A DNA stretch of 20,134 nucleotides from a virus, in IMG/VR virus record IMGVR_UViG_3300037507_003212, positions 1-20,134 of that record. One strand, 5' to 3'. A program made the position numbers and the translations under genes. Numbering within the stretch: position 1 is the first letter of the stretch; the number at the start of each line of letters is the position of its first letter. Of the stretch, positions 11,558 to 18,590 are shown piece by piece. The notes beneath the pieces were generated by a model. It had not been told where the DNA came from, did no database searches, and was given only the letters and a program-made list of their open reading frames with translations.

Positions 11558-12876
11558 TACTCTCCGTTTGCTCTACGAGGGCTGACTTTCTTTGAGCGTC
11601 GCTGACGAGTGGAAACCCATGCATCGTTTTGTATTTCCAAAAGTTGCATAATCCCGGCACAAACTTCTTCGTATGAGAAGCCAAATTCAACAAAAATTGA
11701 CTCTTCCCAATCCTCGTAGAAGTTTGGAGCCATCTTGAATTCCCACTTACCAACGATTGACGTTACATTTCTTGGCTTGTCATTCTTTTCTTTGACTGGC
11801 TTTTCCTTAATTCCCCAACCAGCGACCTCATGCATTAAGTCATCAAGGTCGTCGCCGGTATACCCAGTTCCCTCAAATGCGGGGAGTGACTGAAGTATTT
11901 CGGCCAACTCCACATGGTCATATGAACCCATGTCGGAAGTTTTGTTATCAACCAAAACAATCTTTGCTGCTTCTTCGTCGTCGCAGTCAACAAATGTTGC
12001 CGCGATTTGCTTCCACCCCAAAGCCTTTGCGGCTTTCCAGGTGTGATTGCCGACAAGAATTGAATTATCTCGCTTGTTGACGACAATCGGTCTGAACTGT
12101 CCGTTCTTGCTTAGCGACTCAGCGATAAGGCCAATATCACCCTGACGAGCGTTCATTGGATATGGGAACACACTGTTGATGTCCACGTTTTCTGTAGACA
12201 GCATAACTGAGTGCATTTGCTGTCTGTCAATGTTTCGCTTTTGACGCTTTGCGCGTGCCTTCTGTGCTGCTATCTGAGAAACATCAGATAGGCGCAACCT
12301 CTTTTTCAATTCTGGAACAACCTTGTCCTCTTCGCCAACTTTAGAGAGGACACTTTCGGCCCAGTCTTTGTAGACATCATCATCAACCAGAACTCTGTAA
12401 CTTCCAACACACACACGGATTTCCTTGCCGACAGCACCGGTACGGTCCTTGTTGGGTGCTTCGAATTCTCCAGTTCCATCAATCAGCGTCTGCAACTGGT
12501 CAATGTCGACCTCGTTGAAACCAGTGCCATCTAGTGTTGGCAGAGACTGCAACAAGTCCAAAAGTTTTGAATCATCGTAAGAAGACATATCCGATGTTCT
12601 GTTGTCGGCCAAAACAATTTTTTGTGCACCGTAGTCATCAACATCCACAAAGGAAACAGCGATGTGCGTCCAACCCAGGCTTCGTGCAGCACGCCAAGTG
12701 TGATTGCCAGCAAGAATCATGCTGTCCCGTTTGTTCACGACAATGGGTTTGTATTGCCCATTTACTTCAAGTGACTTTGCTATTTCGTCAACATCACCGC
12801 GTCTTGGATTCTTTGGATAAGGTTTAAGGCTTGTAATTTCTACAATTTCTGTGTTTACGTGAATATTGTCCGACAT
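11557..12876 (-). CDS. Protein with two tandem ParB-like domains
   Basis: A 439-residue protein made of two homologous halves. Repeat 1 (about 11-176) and repeat 2 (about 229-395) each have PYPxNxRxGD, GQ(Y/F)(K/R)PIVVNKRD, GNHTW(R/K)AA, KIVL(A/V)DN(R/K)TSDM and LLQSLP-like blocks, then a VGxxxxxxxxxxYxDWxES block. This ParB type is the one often found at the N-terminus of DNA methyltransferases, rather than chromosome-segregation ParB. A basic linker (KARAKRQKR) and a basic C-terminus (RQRRSKKVSPRR) suggest nucleic-acid contact. Possible leaderless start with TATACT 7 nt before ATG 12876. Confidence 0.8.
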   Translation of the reverse strand: MSDNIHVNTEIVEITSLKPYPKNPRRGDVDEIAKSLEVNGQYKPIVVNKRDSMILAGNHTWRAARSLGWTHIAVSFVDVDDYGAQKIVLADNRTSDMSSYDDSKLLDLLQSLPTLDGTGFNEVDIDQLQTLIDGTGEFEAPNKDRTGAVGKEIRVCVGSYRVLVDDDVYKDWAESVLSKVGEEDKVVPELKKRLRLSDVSQIAAQKARAKRQKRNIDRQQMHSVMLSTENVDINSVFPYPMNARQGDIGLIAESLSKNGQFRPIVVNKRDNSILVGNHTWKAAKALGWKQIAATFVDCDDEEAAKIVLVDNKTSDMGSYDHVELAEILQSLPAFEGTGYTGDDLDDLMHEVAGWGIKEKPVKEKNDKPRNVTSIVGKWEFKMAPNFYEDWEESIFVEFGFSYEEVCAGIMQLLEIQNDAWVSTRQRRSKKVSPRRANGE

Positions 12877-12883
12877 GAGGACA

Positions 12884-12889
12884 AGTATA
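12884..12889 (-). promoter_or_regulatory. Candidate leaderless -10 box TATACT
   Basis: Minus strand TATACT followed by seven bases and ATG 12876. No Shine-Dalgarno is present before the ATG, and the gap to the previous gene is only 23 nt, so the box is well placed for a leaderless internal promoter. The -35 position is poor (CACTCG at 17 nt spacing). Confidence 0.45.
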
Positions 12890-12899
12890 GTTCACGTAT

Positions 12900-13247
12900 T
12901 TAATTGCGAGTGGAAAGGGACGCCTTGATTTGTGCGATGATTTTTGCTATCTCTTGCCTGTCCTCTTCTGTTCTAGGTTTTTCTAAAGCCTTTTGCTCTG
13001 CCTCACGGCGCTCTTTTTCCACCCAAACCCGATGGCTATGCAAAGGAGAGATGGCCTCCCTAAATTCTGCCCAAGAGGGAAAGAATTTGCAGTGGTCTTC
13101 AATCTTCTTTACGGCTTTTCGCGCATCTTCAAAATGAAATGTCAGAAGGTTATTCTCCCAACGGCGAACCTCTTCGACAACGAGGTTCTTGGAAGGGAAA
13201 CAAACATTGAGTTCCGCAATGATTGCGTCTGCTTGGTCAGGAGTCAT
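12900..13247 (-). CDS. Replicative helicase loader-like protein (G39P-type)
   Basis: A 115-residue protein. MTPDQADAIIAELNVCFPS, then a Trp-containing helix (RRWENNLLTFHFEDARKAV) and FFPSWAEFREAI, follow the pattern of phage G39P-type helicase loaders, which bring the replicative DnaB-type helicase to the origin. The C-terminal half is a charged helix. ATG 13247 forms ATGA with the upstream stop, and family members usually begin at that MT; a longer frame from 13268 is possible. It sits three genes from a winged-helix initiator-like protein, a common pairing in phage replication modules. Confidence 0.6.
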   Translation of the reverse strand: MTPDQADAIIAELNVCFPSKNLVVEEVRRWENNLLTFHFEDARKAVKKIEDHCKFFPSWAEFREAISPLHSHRVWVEKERREAEQKALEKPRTEEDRQEIAKIIAQIKASLSTRN

Positions 13248-13537
13248 GGCGTGTAGTTGTTTCTCCATTGACTTGGAGAGTGAGTATCCTCAACTGACTT
13301 TTTATGTTCCTCATCCTGGTAAAGACGAATCATGTGGACGCATGGGTCGCCAGTATCAAACTCTTGACCTTCTTCATCGGACATCGGAAATCCATCGTGG
13401 GTATAGCAGACTGGTGGACCACACCATCCATGGCCTATTCCGAAAGCCATCCAATCGTCAAAAGACGTATCGCCCGGAATCTGGTTACGCCCAACTCCAA
13501 GAAAATTCTTTTCGGGGTCATAAAATGACTCAGACAT
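13244..13537 (-). CDS. Conserved-looking phage hypothetical, GHGWCGPPVC type
   Basis: A 97-residue acidic protein with FGIGHGWCGPPVCYTHDG and GDPCVHMIRLY stretches, a pattern I associate with small hypotheticals in actinophages and actinobacteria. Three Cys and two His could bind metal, but the spacing is not a standard finger. It overlaps the initiator-like gene by 8 nt and the helicase-loader gene by 4 nt. Function unknown. Confidence 0.65.
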   Translation of the reverse strand: MSESFYDPEKNFLGVGRNQIPGDTSFDDWMAFGIGHGWCGPPVCYTHDGFPMSDEEGQEFDTGDPCVHMIRLYQDEEHKKSVEDTHSPSQWRNNYTP

Positions 13538-14207
13538 TCAACTCACCTTTCACTGTTGTATTTTCTAACAGACGTTGTTCTCTTGCTGCCTTGATTGCAT
13601 TCCATCCCTTTGGCACAACACCACTGAGGCCGTTCATTGGCTGTCCTTCTGGGTCGCACTCTGACCATCTGTTGACTAGCGCAGATGGTGTCATTGTGGC
13701 ATTGGGAAACTTCTGCTTGTACACGGCGGCTCTGGCTTGAATTTGCTCCGGAGTTGCGCTGCATTCATTAAGCACCCTGACCATTCGACCGTACCTAGAA
13801 GCCTCAGAAGAATTCACCTTGTCCGGGTTCACACCACACACCTGAAGAAGTGTGTCCCATATCGGATTGCGTTCTCTTTTTGCCAAAGATTTTCTCTTCC
13901 TGTCAAAACTTGGGACCTTGCTTCCCGAAGAGTTTTGAGGAGCATCACTTTGATTTGTCACAATTTTGTACACGTTGGACGTGCCGTGTCTTTTAAAAAT
14001 TGCCAACTCTCCTAATTCAACAAGGTCCTGCAATCTTCGTTTTACGGTACGCTCTGAGACGTTGGCTTTTCTTGCAATAACACTGATACGAGGAAAAGCA
14101 TCTTCTCCGTCACTATTGCAGTGGTCAGCAATGACAAGCAAGATGAGTCGCTCAATGCCTTGGGCTTTTGAGTTTTCAAACACCCACTCCATAATTTTGA
14201 TTGACAT
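13530..14207 (-). CDS. Winged-helix replication initiator-like protein
   Basis: A 225-residue protein. Residues 1-75 (EWVFENSKAQGIERLILLVIADHCN, ISVIARKANVSERTVKRRL, then a wing LVELGELAIF) are a winged HTH of the replication-initiator type, often found at the N-terminus of phage O-like proteins that bind the origin. A basic linker follows, then a helical domain (about 115-205) with TPEQIQARAAVYKQKFPN. Position in the operon, with a loader-like gene two steps later, supports a replication role. TAATG overlap with the HTH gene upstream. Confidence 0.7.
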   Translation of the reverse strand: MSIKIMEWVFENSKAQGIERLILLVIADHCNSDGEDAFPRISVIARKANVSERTVKRRLQDLVELGELAIFKRHGTSNVYKIVTNQSDAPQNSSGSKVPSFDRKRKSLAKRERNPIWDTLLQVCGVNPDKVNSSEASRYGRMVRVLNECSATPEQIQARAAVYKQKFPNATMTPSALVNRWSECDPEGQPMNGLSGVVPKGWNAIKAAREQRLLENTTVKGELNV

Positions 14208-14581
14208 TAATTCCTCACCGACTTGTAAGCGATTGAAATAATCGCCAATTCTACTTCCTTGTGCGTATAGGTTGTTTCAGAACTAATGCCGTGAATAGTG
14301 GGTGTCCTCTTTGCGTTTCTTAAAAACTTCTTAACATTTTCCTCAATGACAATCGGGCTTCTTTTTCTTTGTTTTGAACTTTCGGACAGAAAACCTCGCG
14401 CCCTAGCGGCCATAATGCGCTTAGCCATTGTCGACACGGGGATATTGAAAGCCTTTGCTAGGCCCTCCTGTACTGGCACTCCACGCTCGTGCAGTTGCCA
14501 ATACATGACAGCCAGGACTTTCAATTCTTCGTCAGTGTGTTCACGCCCACTGTGTGGCTCAACAACGTGTGTATTGTTCAT
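14207..14581 (-). CDS. HTH protein of actinobacterial type
   Basis: A 124-residue protein. The N-terminal acidic stretch (EELKVLAVMYWQLHERGVPV) leads to an HTH (EGLAKAFNIPVSTMAKRIMAARARGFL), a pattern repeatedly seen in actinophage and actinobacterial proteins. The C-terminal part (KSVRN) is basic. Probably binds DNA; role unknown. ATGA overlap with the gene upstream and TAATG with the one downstream. Confidence 0.65.
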   Translation of the reverse strand: MNNTHVVEPHSGREHTDEELKVLAVMYWQLHERGVPVQEGLAKAFNIPVSTMAKRIMAARARGFLSESSKQRKRSPIVIEENVKKFLRNAKRTPTIHGISSETTYTHKEVELAIISIAYKSVRN

Positions 14582-15120
14582 TGCTTCTTCTTAATCGATA
14601 CTCGCTCGGCTTTTTCAACTTCACAAAAGTCATCTGGGTTCAATCCCGGAATCATTGAGCGAAGCGCTGTTACTCGCCAATCCCTGATTGCTGCAGTACT
14701 AATCAAACTCTCTACGACTGCATCAATTAGCGGCTTTGATATGTTTGCCAAGTCAACAACCTCTCCAGTGTTTGGGTCAATAACCATACCGGATGAACGA
14801 GATATTGCCTTATTTACTACAGCCTCCACAAGGGTTGCGTGTTCCCAGTTTTTGCGTGAAGAACTAAATTTTCGCTCACCAACAAAACTTCCAAACTCAA
14901 TAATTTTGTCGCCGTTCATGCGCATGTGTTCAGTTAGAAGAACATTTAATCGGGTCTCCGAATCGCGAAGTGCCGCTTTGATTTCGGCAAAATAGACAAG
15001 CCCGTAAAAAACATCTTCTTGATTGAATTCGTCTGTTTTGTTTTCGAGCCCGTCTACTGCGTTTTTGACGTTAATAGCAACTTCATCGAATGCCAATTTT
15101 AGTGCATGATAAATGTTCAT
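14578..15120 (-). CDS. Phage hypothetical, possible recombination accessory protein
   Basis: A 180-residue helical protein beginning MNIYHALKLAFDEVAINVKN. ATG 15120 overlaps the HIRAN gene stop by 4 nt (ATGA); the longer in-frame extension would run into that gene. The centre has FGSFVGERKFSSSRKNWEHATLVEAVV, the Arg/Ser then Trp pattern found in phage proteins next to recombinases. Position between HIRAN and HTH genes supports a replication/recombination role. No confident family. Confidence 0.6.
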   Translation of the reverse strand: MNIYHALKLAFDEVAINVKNAVDGLENKTDEFNQEDVFYGLVYFAEIKAALRDSETRLNVLLTEHMRMNGDKIIEFGSFVGERKFSSSRKNWEHATLVEAVVNKAISRSSGMVIDPNTGEVVDLANISKPLIDAVVESLISTAAIRDWRVTALRSMIPGLNPDDFCEVEKAERVSIKKKQ

Positions 15121-15470
15121 TTCGAATCTCTCCAAACGTGTAGTTTTAATCCTGGTTGATTCATGTTTTGGCTGGATACAACTATGGAATGAACGGATGC
15201 ATTCCATTTTTCTCCAGCATCTATTTTGGGTGCCAAAATCAAAGCGATTAACCGTGGCAAGTGGCCAAGCATTCCCGAGTTTGCATCAACGCGTATTGCG
15301 TTGGTATCAAATTCGTTGTCTGGCTCTCTCACCAAAGTGCATGGAGCATTCATCACTGCAGTGTCTTTTGCAAGGGAGTAAATGTTTTCGGGATAGGAAT
15401 CCACGAAAGAAACCCCTACAACTTTTGTGACGAACTGATTTGGCATTTTTCCGTCAGCCTCAGACGTCAT
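15117..15470 (-). CDS. HIRAN-domain protein
   Basis: A 117-residue protein with the HIRAN pattern: VVGVSFVDSY start, then LVREPDNEFDTNAIRVD and GMLGHLPRLIALILAPKIDAG. HIRAN domains recognise DNA ends or single-stranded 3' termini and stalled forks; stand-alone ones occur in phage recombination modules. It sits between the annealing-like protein and a phage hypothetical, with 4-nt overlaps on both sides. Confidence 0.8.
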   Translation of the reverse strand: MTSEADGKMPNQFVTKVVGVSFVDSYPENIYSLAKDTAVMNAPCTLVREPDNEFDTNAIRVDANSGMLGHLPRLIALILAPKIDAGEKWNASVHSIVVSSQNMNQPGLKLHVWRDSK

Positions 15471-16318
15471 TCAGTTTCCGACGCTGCCTCAAAAATTTGA
15501 ACAATTCTGTCGTACTCGTTCTCATCCAACTCAGCGGGCCATGATGTTGGGTCGCCTAGTTCCTGACGAACAACTTCCTGAATCCGGGGAGAGGAAAAAT
15601 CGTACATTGACTTAACTGCCATGATGTCAACCATGTTGGTTTCCGACTTTTTTTCTGAGCGGATTCCTTCAAGTGTGATAATCAGAGTGTTTAACTCCTC
15701 TTTCGGCATTGGCCACTGACGGTTATTGAGTTTTTCGTGAGCATCGCGAAGTGCCTCTAGGTCGTCAGGAGAAAGGTCGGAACATGACTGCTTAAAGCGA
15801 TGATGTGCTTCCTCACGCTCAGTATCCGAAGGCCAACCAATAAGCGGCTTAATCGGCTGCTCTTTGGACTCCACCTGAATCTTGGGCTGAGCAATCTGCA
15901 CACCAGCAACAACCGACTTTGACTCCATTACTGGAGCAACATTCTTTGGCTGTGTTGGCGATGCGCTACCAGTGGCCTCACGAAAGCGCATCCAGACCTT
16001 AAGGTCATTCATGTTGTCTGGGTATCCAGCCTTCTTAAGGGCACGTCCCATTGCCTTTGAGCACAGGACATTCCATGAGTCGGTATCTCGACCTTTGGCA
16101 TCAGAAAGGGTCTTGTAGCCAACCATTGGGCGGTCATCGCCTGAATGCCGTGTGATTGTGGCGATGCAAACCTTTTCGTCTTTCTTGTGGAAAGAAGAAG
16201 GGATTCCTGCTTCACCTGCAGTGCCTTCGGAAAATTCAACAGTGGCATCTGGCCAATCTGCCTTGAACATTGCCCACCTGAGTGAGGTGGAGATGTAATC
16301 GTCAAAGTTTATGGGCAT
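15467..16318 (-). CDS. Single-strand annealing recombinase-like protein
   Basis: A 283-residue protein. The region SWNVLCSKAMGRALKKAGYP (81-100), after a GYKTLSDAKGRD strand, follows the pattern of Rad52/Erf-type annealing proteins in phages, where a conserved AxGRAL helix is typical. The C-terminal half is Glu/Lys-rich and probably flexible. AGGAGG 6-7 nt before ATG 16318 is a strong ribosome-binding site and a TTGCAA-class promoter is just upstream, so it heads the operon. The assignment is by pattern only; the exact annealing family is uncertain. Confidence 0.55.
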   Translation of the reverse strand: MPINFDDYISTSLRWAMFKADWPDATVEFSEGTAGEAGIPSSFHKKDEKVCIATITRHSGDDRPMVGYKTLSDAKGRDTDSWNVLCSKAMGRALKKAGYPDNMNDLKVWMRFREATGSASPTQPKNVAPVMESKSVVAGVQIAQPKIQVESKEQPIKPLIGWPSDTEREEAHHRFKQSCSDLSPDDLEALRDAHEKLNNRQWPMPKEELNTLIITLEGIRSEKKSETNMVDIMAVKSMYDFSSPRIQEVVRQELGDPTSWPAELDENEYDRIVQIFEAASETE

Positions 16319-16358
16319 ACGCCCTCCTAACTTGTTTGTGGTTTATTCGGTTAATGAC

Positions 16359-16387
16359 ACTATACAGGTGATTTTCTAACTTTGCAA
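16359..16387 (-). promoter_or_regulatory. Promoter TTGCAA-N17-TATAGT
   Basis: Minus strand: TTGCAA (16387-16382), 17 nt, TATAGT (16364-16359), about 40 nt before ATG 16318. The -35 lies in the last codons of the 52-residue gene. Same class as 225-253 and 818-846; it should drive the recombination/replication operon. Confidence 0.7.
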
Positions 16388-16534
16388 CTTGCCTGCATCA
16401 AAGGTATTTTTCGCTTGGCTTTGGGCTCTCAAGGCCTGGATGGTGGCTTTGAGAATGGCATTTTCGCGACTTAGGTTGGCGATTTGTAACGCAAGTTCTC
16501 CGACTACGACGTTGATATCTGGCTGTAGATTCAT
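16376..16534 (-). CDS. 52-residue coiled-coil protein
   Basis: A short protein beginning MNLQPDINVVVGELALQ, with hydrophobic residues at heptad spacing (V, L, I, L, I, L, I, L through about residues 10-40) and a polar face, so a short parallel coiled coil or leucine-zipper-like dimer is likely. The start forms ATGA with the dioxygenase stop at 16531, and coupling supports translation. Its last codons contain the -35 box of the next operon. Family unknown. Confidence 0.65.
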   Translation of the reverse strand: MNLQPDINVVVGELALQIANLSRENAILKATIQALRAQSQAKNTFDAGKLQS

Positions 16535-17883
16535 GTTCCTACATCCTCTTTCTCTGCATGATTATACCATTTTACTGCAGCGTAGCGGATTCCGCGAGTT
16601 ATCGGCGAGACTGAATGCATGTATGGATAAGACGAACCAAAAAACACCACTTTTCCAGCCTTTGGGACAATCCTTAAATCAAAATGCTCAAATACAAGGT
16701 CGCCTCCAGAGTAGTCGTCATTTAAAAACATCGAAACTGAGAGAACGCGGGGGAATTCAGCACAATCATCAAAGTGTTTATGGAACATGTTGCCTTTTTC
16801 GTATCTGACCAACTGCCAGTTGACAGAACTTAGTTCTTTTACGGAATAGATTTTTCTATATTCATTAAGCATTGGCTTGATTCCAGTCTCCAGCGACTCC
16901 CACAACCTTCGGAGTGGGTCCTGTGGATGACAAGATTCTGAACCATCGCTAATAAATTTTGTATAGCAGCGCCTTGAAAAGCGGTCAATACCTGCTTTGC
17001 TTTTAATTAAAACTTGTCCTTTTTCCCACATGGCGAAAGTGAAGTTGTGCGTAAGACCCTTAAGAACACGAGCCGACTCTTCCGAAAATTGAAATTCAAT
17101 TATTCCAGGGGCAAGAACTTTTGTTTCCAAAATTGACATATCAACAAGTTCCGGCTCGGAGTTGACATGCTCGCCACAAACACTGTTATAAATACGCAAC
17201 ACATGCCCATAATCGTGACACGAGCAAATCGGTTGCTCAAACGGAGGGTCGGGCATGGGGAGAAACCTATTTCGATTAAAATATCGAATGTCGCCGTCGG
17301 AGCCATATTTTGTCATCCCATTTGTTTCTTTTTGAATCCAATGAGATGCTTGCGTAAAATGAAGAAATAAAACTGTTGTGAAAACGCTTTCGTCGTCTGA
17401 TGGGTATGGCGGTCGCGCATGCATGTGTTGTTGGCCAGCAAAAATCATTGCACTATTTTTTTCTTGGGTAAATTCTTTACGCTCAACAATTAAATTCCAG
17501 TTTGCCGTGTTTTCAATTGCAACGTCTATGGTTGTTTGTGTCCCATTTTGGTCGGTATGTTCCCACAAATTTGGAATACAGCCGTTTTGTATTTGATATC
17601 TACAAACGAAAAAGTAAGCCTTTTCAAGCGTGTTATCATTAAATATTTCGCGAGCCCTAGCAACACAGAACTTCTCTATGTCTCCGTCAAAGGAAATTCC
17701 AGCATCCCATCGACCAATCATTGTGTGGTATTTCAACCATCCGCCAGGGCCCATTCCTGATGAATTGACTTTTTCGACAACGCGCGCAAACATTTCCTCA
17801 GAAAAGAAATTATCAATTTTGTATGGTTCAGCAACAAGGGGCTCGGGAAGTTCAAAATTGATTTTTCCGAGGATTTCAGACAT
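16531..17883 (-). CDS. Two-domain 2-oxoglutarate/Fe(II) dioxygenase
   Basis: A 450-residue protein with two beta-helix oxygenase-like halves. C-terminal half: H370-F-D372 (HKHFDD), H423 (YMHSV) and R433 (GIRYAAV), a complete PKHD-type set. N-terminal half: H109-T-D111 (WEHTDQNG) and H153/H155 (QQHMHARPP), with weaker overall similarity, so it may be active or a degenerate duplicate. A Cys/His-containing linker (ICSCHDYGH) lies between. ATG 17883 has GAAGG 6 nt upstream. Substrate unknown; candidates are DNA bases, tail proteins or host proteins. A single-domain relative is at 5490-6071. Confidence 0.8.
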   Translation of the reverse strand: MSEILGKINFELPEPLVAEPYKIDNFFSEEMFARVVEKVNSSGMGPGGWLKYHTMIGRWDAGISFDGDIEKFCVARAREIFNDNTLEKAYFFVCRYQIQNGCIPNLWEHTDQNGTQTTIDVAIENTANWNLIVERKEFTQEKNSAMIFAGQQHMHARPPYPSDDESVFTTVLFLHFTQASHWIQKETNGMTKYGSDGDIRYFNRNRFLPMPDPPFEQPICSCHDYGHVLRIYNSVCGEHVNSEPELVDMSILETKVLAPGIIEFQFSEESARVLKGLTHNFTFAMWEKGQVLIKSKAGIDRFSRRCYTKFISDGSESCHPQDPLRRLWESLETGIKPMLNEYRKIYSVKELSSVNWQLVRYEKGNMFHKHFDDCAEFPRVLSVSMFLNDDYSGGDLVFEHFDLRIVPKAGKVVFFGSSYPYMHSVSPITRGIRYAAVKWYNHAEKEDVGT

Positions 17884-17927
17884 GTTAAACCTTCTCGTAC
17901 TTTATAAATTAAAGCCATTTGTATACA

Positions 17928-18170
17928 TCACCACTTACCCAATGGACAGATAGCATTACTGAGTTTTGTTTTCATCAACATAATGCATCCGCACTCTTTG
18001 CACTGTGTAGTCGCACGTATGTATCTATCGCACTGGGAGCAAATAGCCATGCGCTTAGAGACTGACTCCTCATCAATGCGAAGATTTGGATTAAGGACAT
18101 GCCAAGGCTTGGCCTGTTTTGTTGATGTTTTTACTTTGTATTTTTCCCAGTTTGACTCAGGCTGGCTCAT
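17928..18170 (-). CDS. Six-Cys zinc-ribbon phage protein
   Basis: An 80-residue protein with C44-x2-C47 (ICSQC), C57-x2-C60-x-C62 (CKECGC) and C75 in CPLGKW. The MKTKLSNAICPLGKW end is typical of a small family seen in T4-like cyanophages and other aquatic phages. ATG 18170 follows a GGTGG purine tract and overlaps the upstream stop by 14 nt; a longer in-frame start lies in another gene. Role unknown, placed just after the tail genes. Confidence 0.75.
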   Translation of the reverse strand: MSQPESNWEKYKVKTSTKQAKPWHVLNPNLRIDEESVSKRMAICSQCDRYIRATTQCKECGCIMLMKTKLSNAICPLGKW

Positions 18171-18561
18171 GTAAACCACCATCAACATATGTCCACCCAA
18201 TCGCCGCTTTTGGGGTATCTGCTGTAATTTCAAAAAGAACAGGACTGCTCGTCATTGCCGCAGCAAGAAGTTCGTTTGAAATATGAAGCGTGTAAGCAGT
18301 TGAGCCACCAACAACGATATCCATTGCCGCTTCCCCTTCTGGAATTGAATTGGCTGCACTGACATCAACAATCGTTCCGGCCTGCAGGGCCTCCCAGATT
18401 GGCGGATAAGTGGTGAATGTGGCAACAATCTGCCCGTCAATTATCACGGCAATCGGCTTTCCTGGCGAAGCGCCTTCCGCTAGTCCGCGCTCTGTCGATG
18501 GGGTCCATTTGTACCCACAATCTGTACCAAGGTAAGAAAAACCTGATGTTTCCGTAATCAT
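18157..18561 (-). CDS. Hypothetical protein next to tail-fibre gene
   Basis: A 134-residue acidic, strand-rich protein beginning MITETSGFSYLGTDCGYKW. It has IAVIIDGQIVATFTTYPP and repeated Thr/Ala-rich strands, and resembles small structural or fibre-associated proteins by composition. AGGATGG 4 nt to the left of the ATG spacing supports 18561. It follows the tail-like gene by 29 nt, so a virion role is plausible but not shown. Confidence 0.55.
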   Translation of the reverse strand: MITETSGFSYLGTDCGYKWTPSTERGLAEGASPGKPIAVIIDGQIVATFTTYPPIWEALQAGTIVDVSAANSIPEGEAAMDIVVGGSTAYTLHISNELLAAAMTSSPVLFEITADTPKAAIGWTYVDGGLHEPA

Positions 18562-18590
18562 AATACCATCCTATATGTTGCAGTCGTTAC

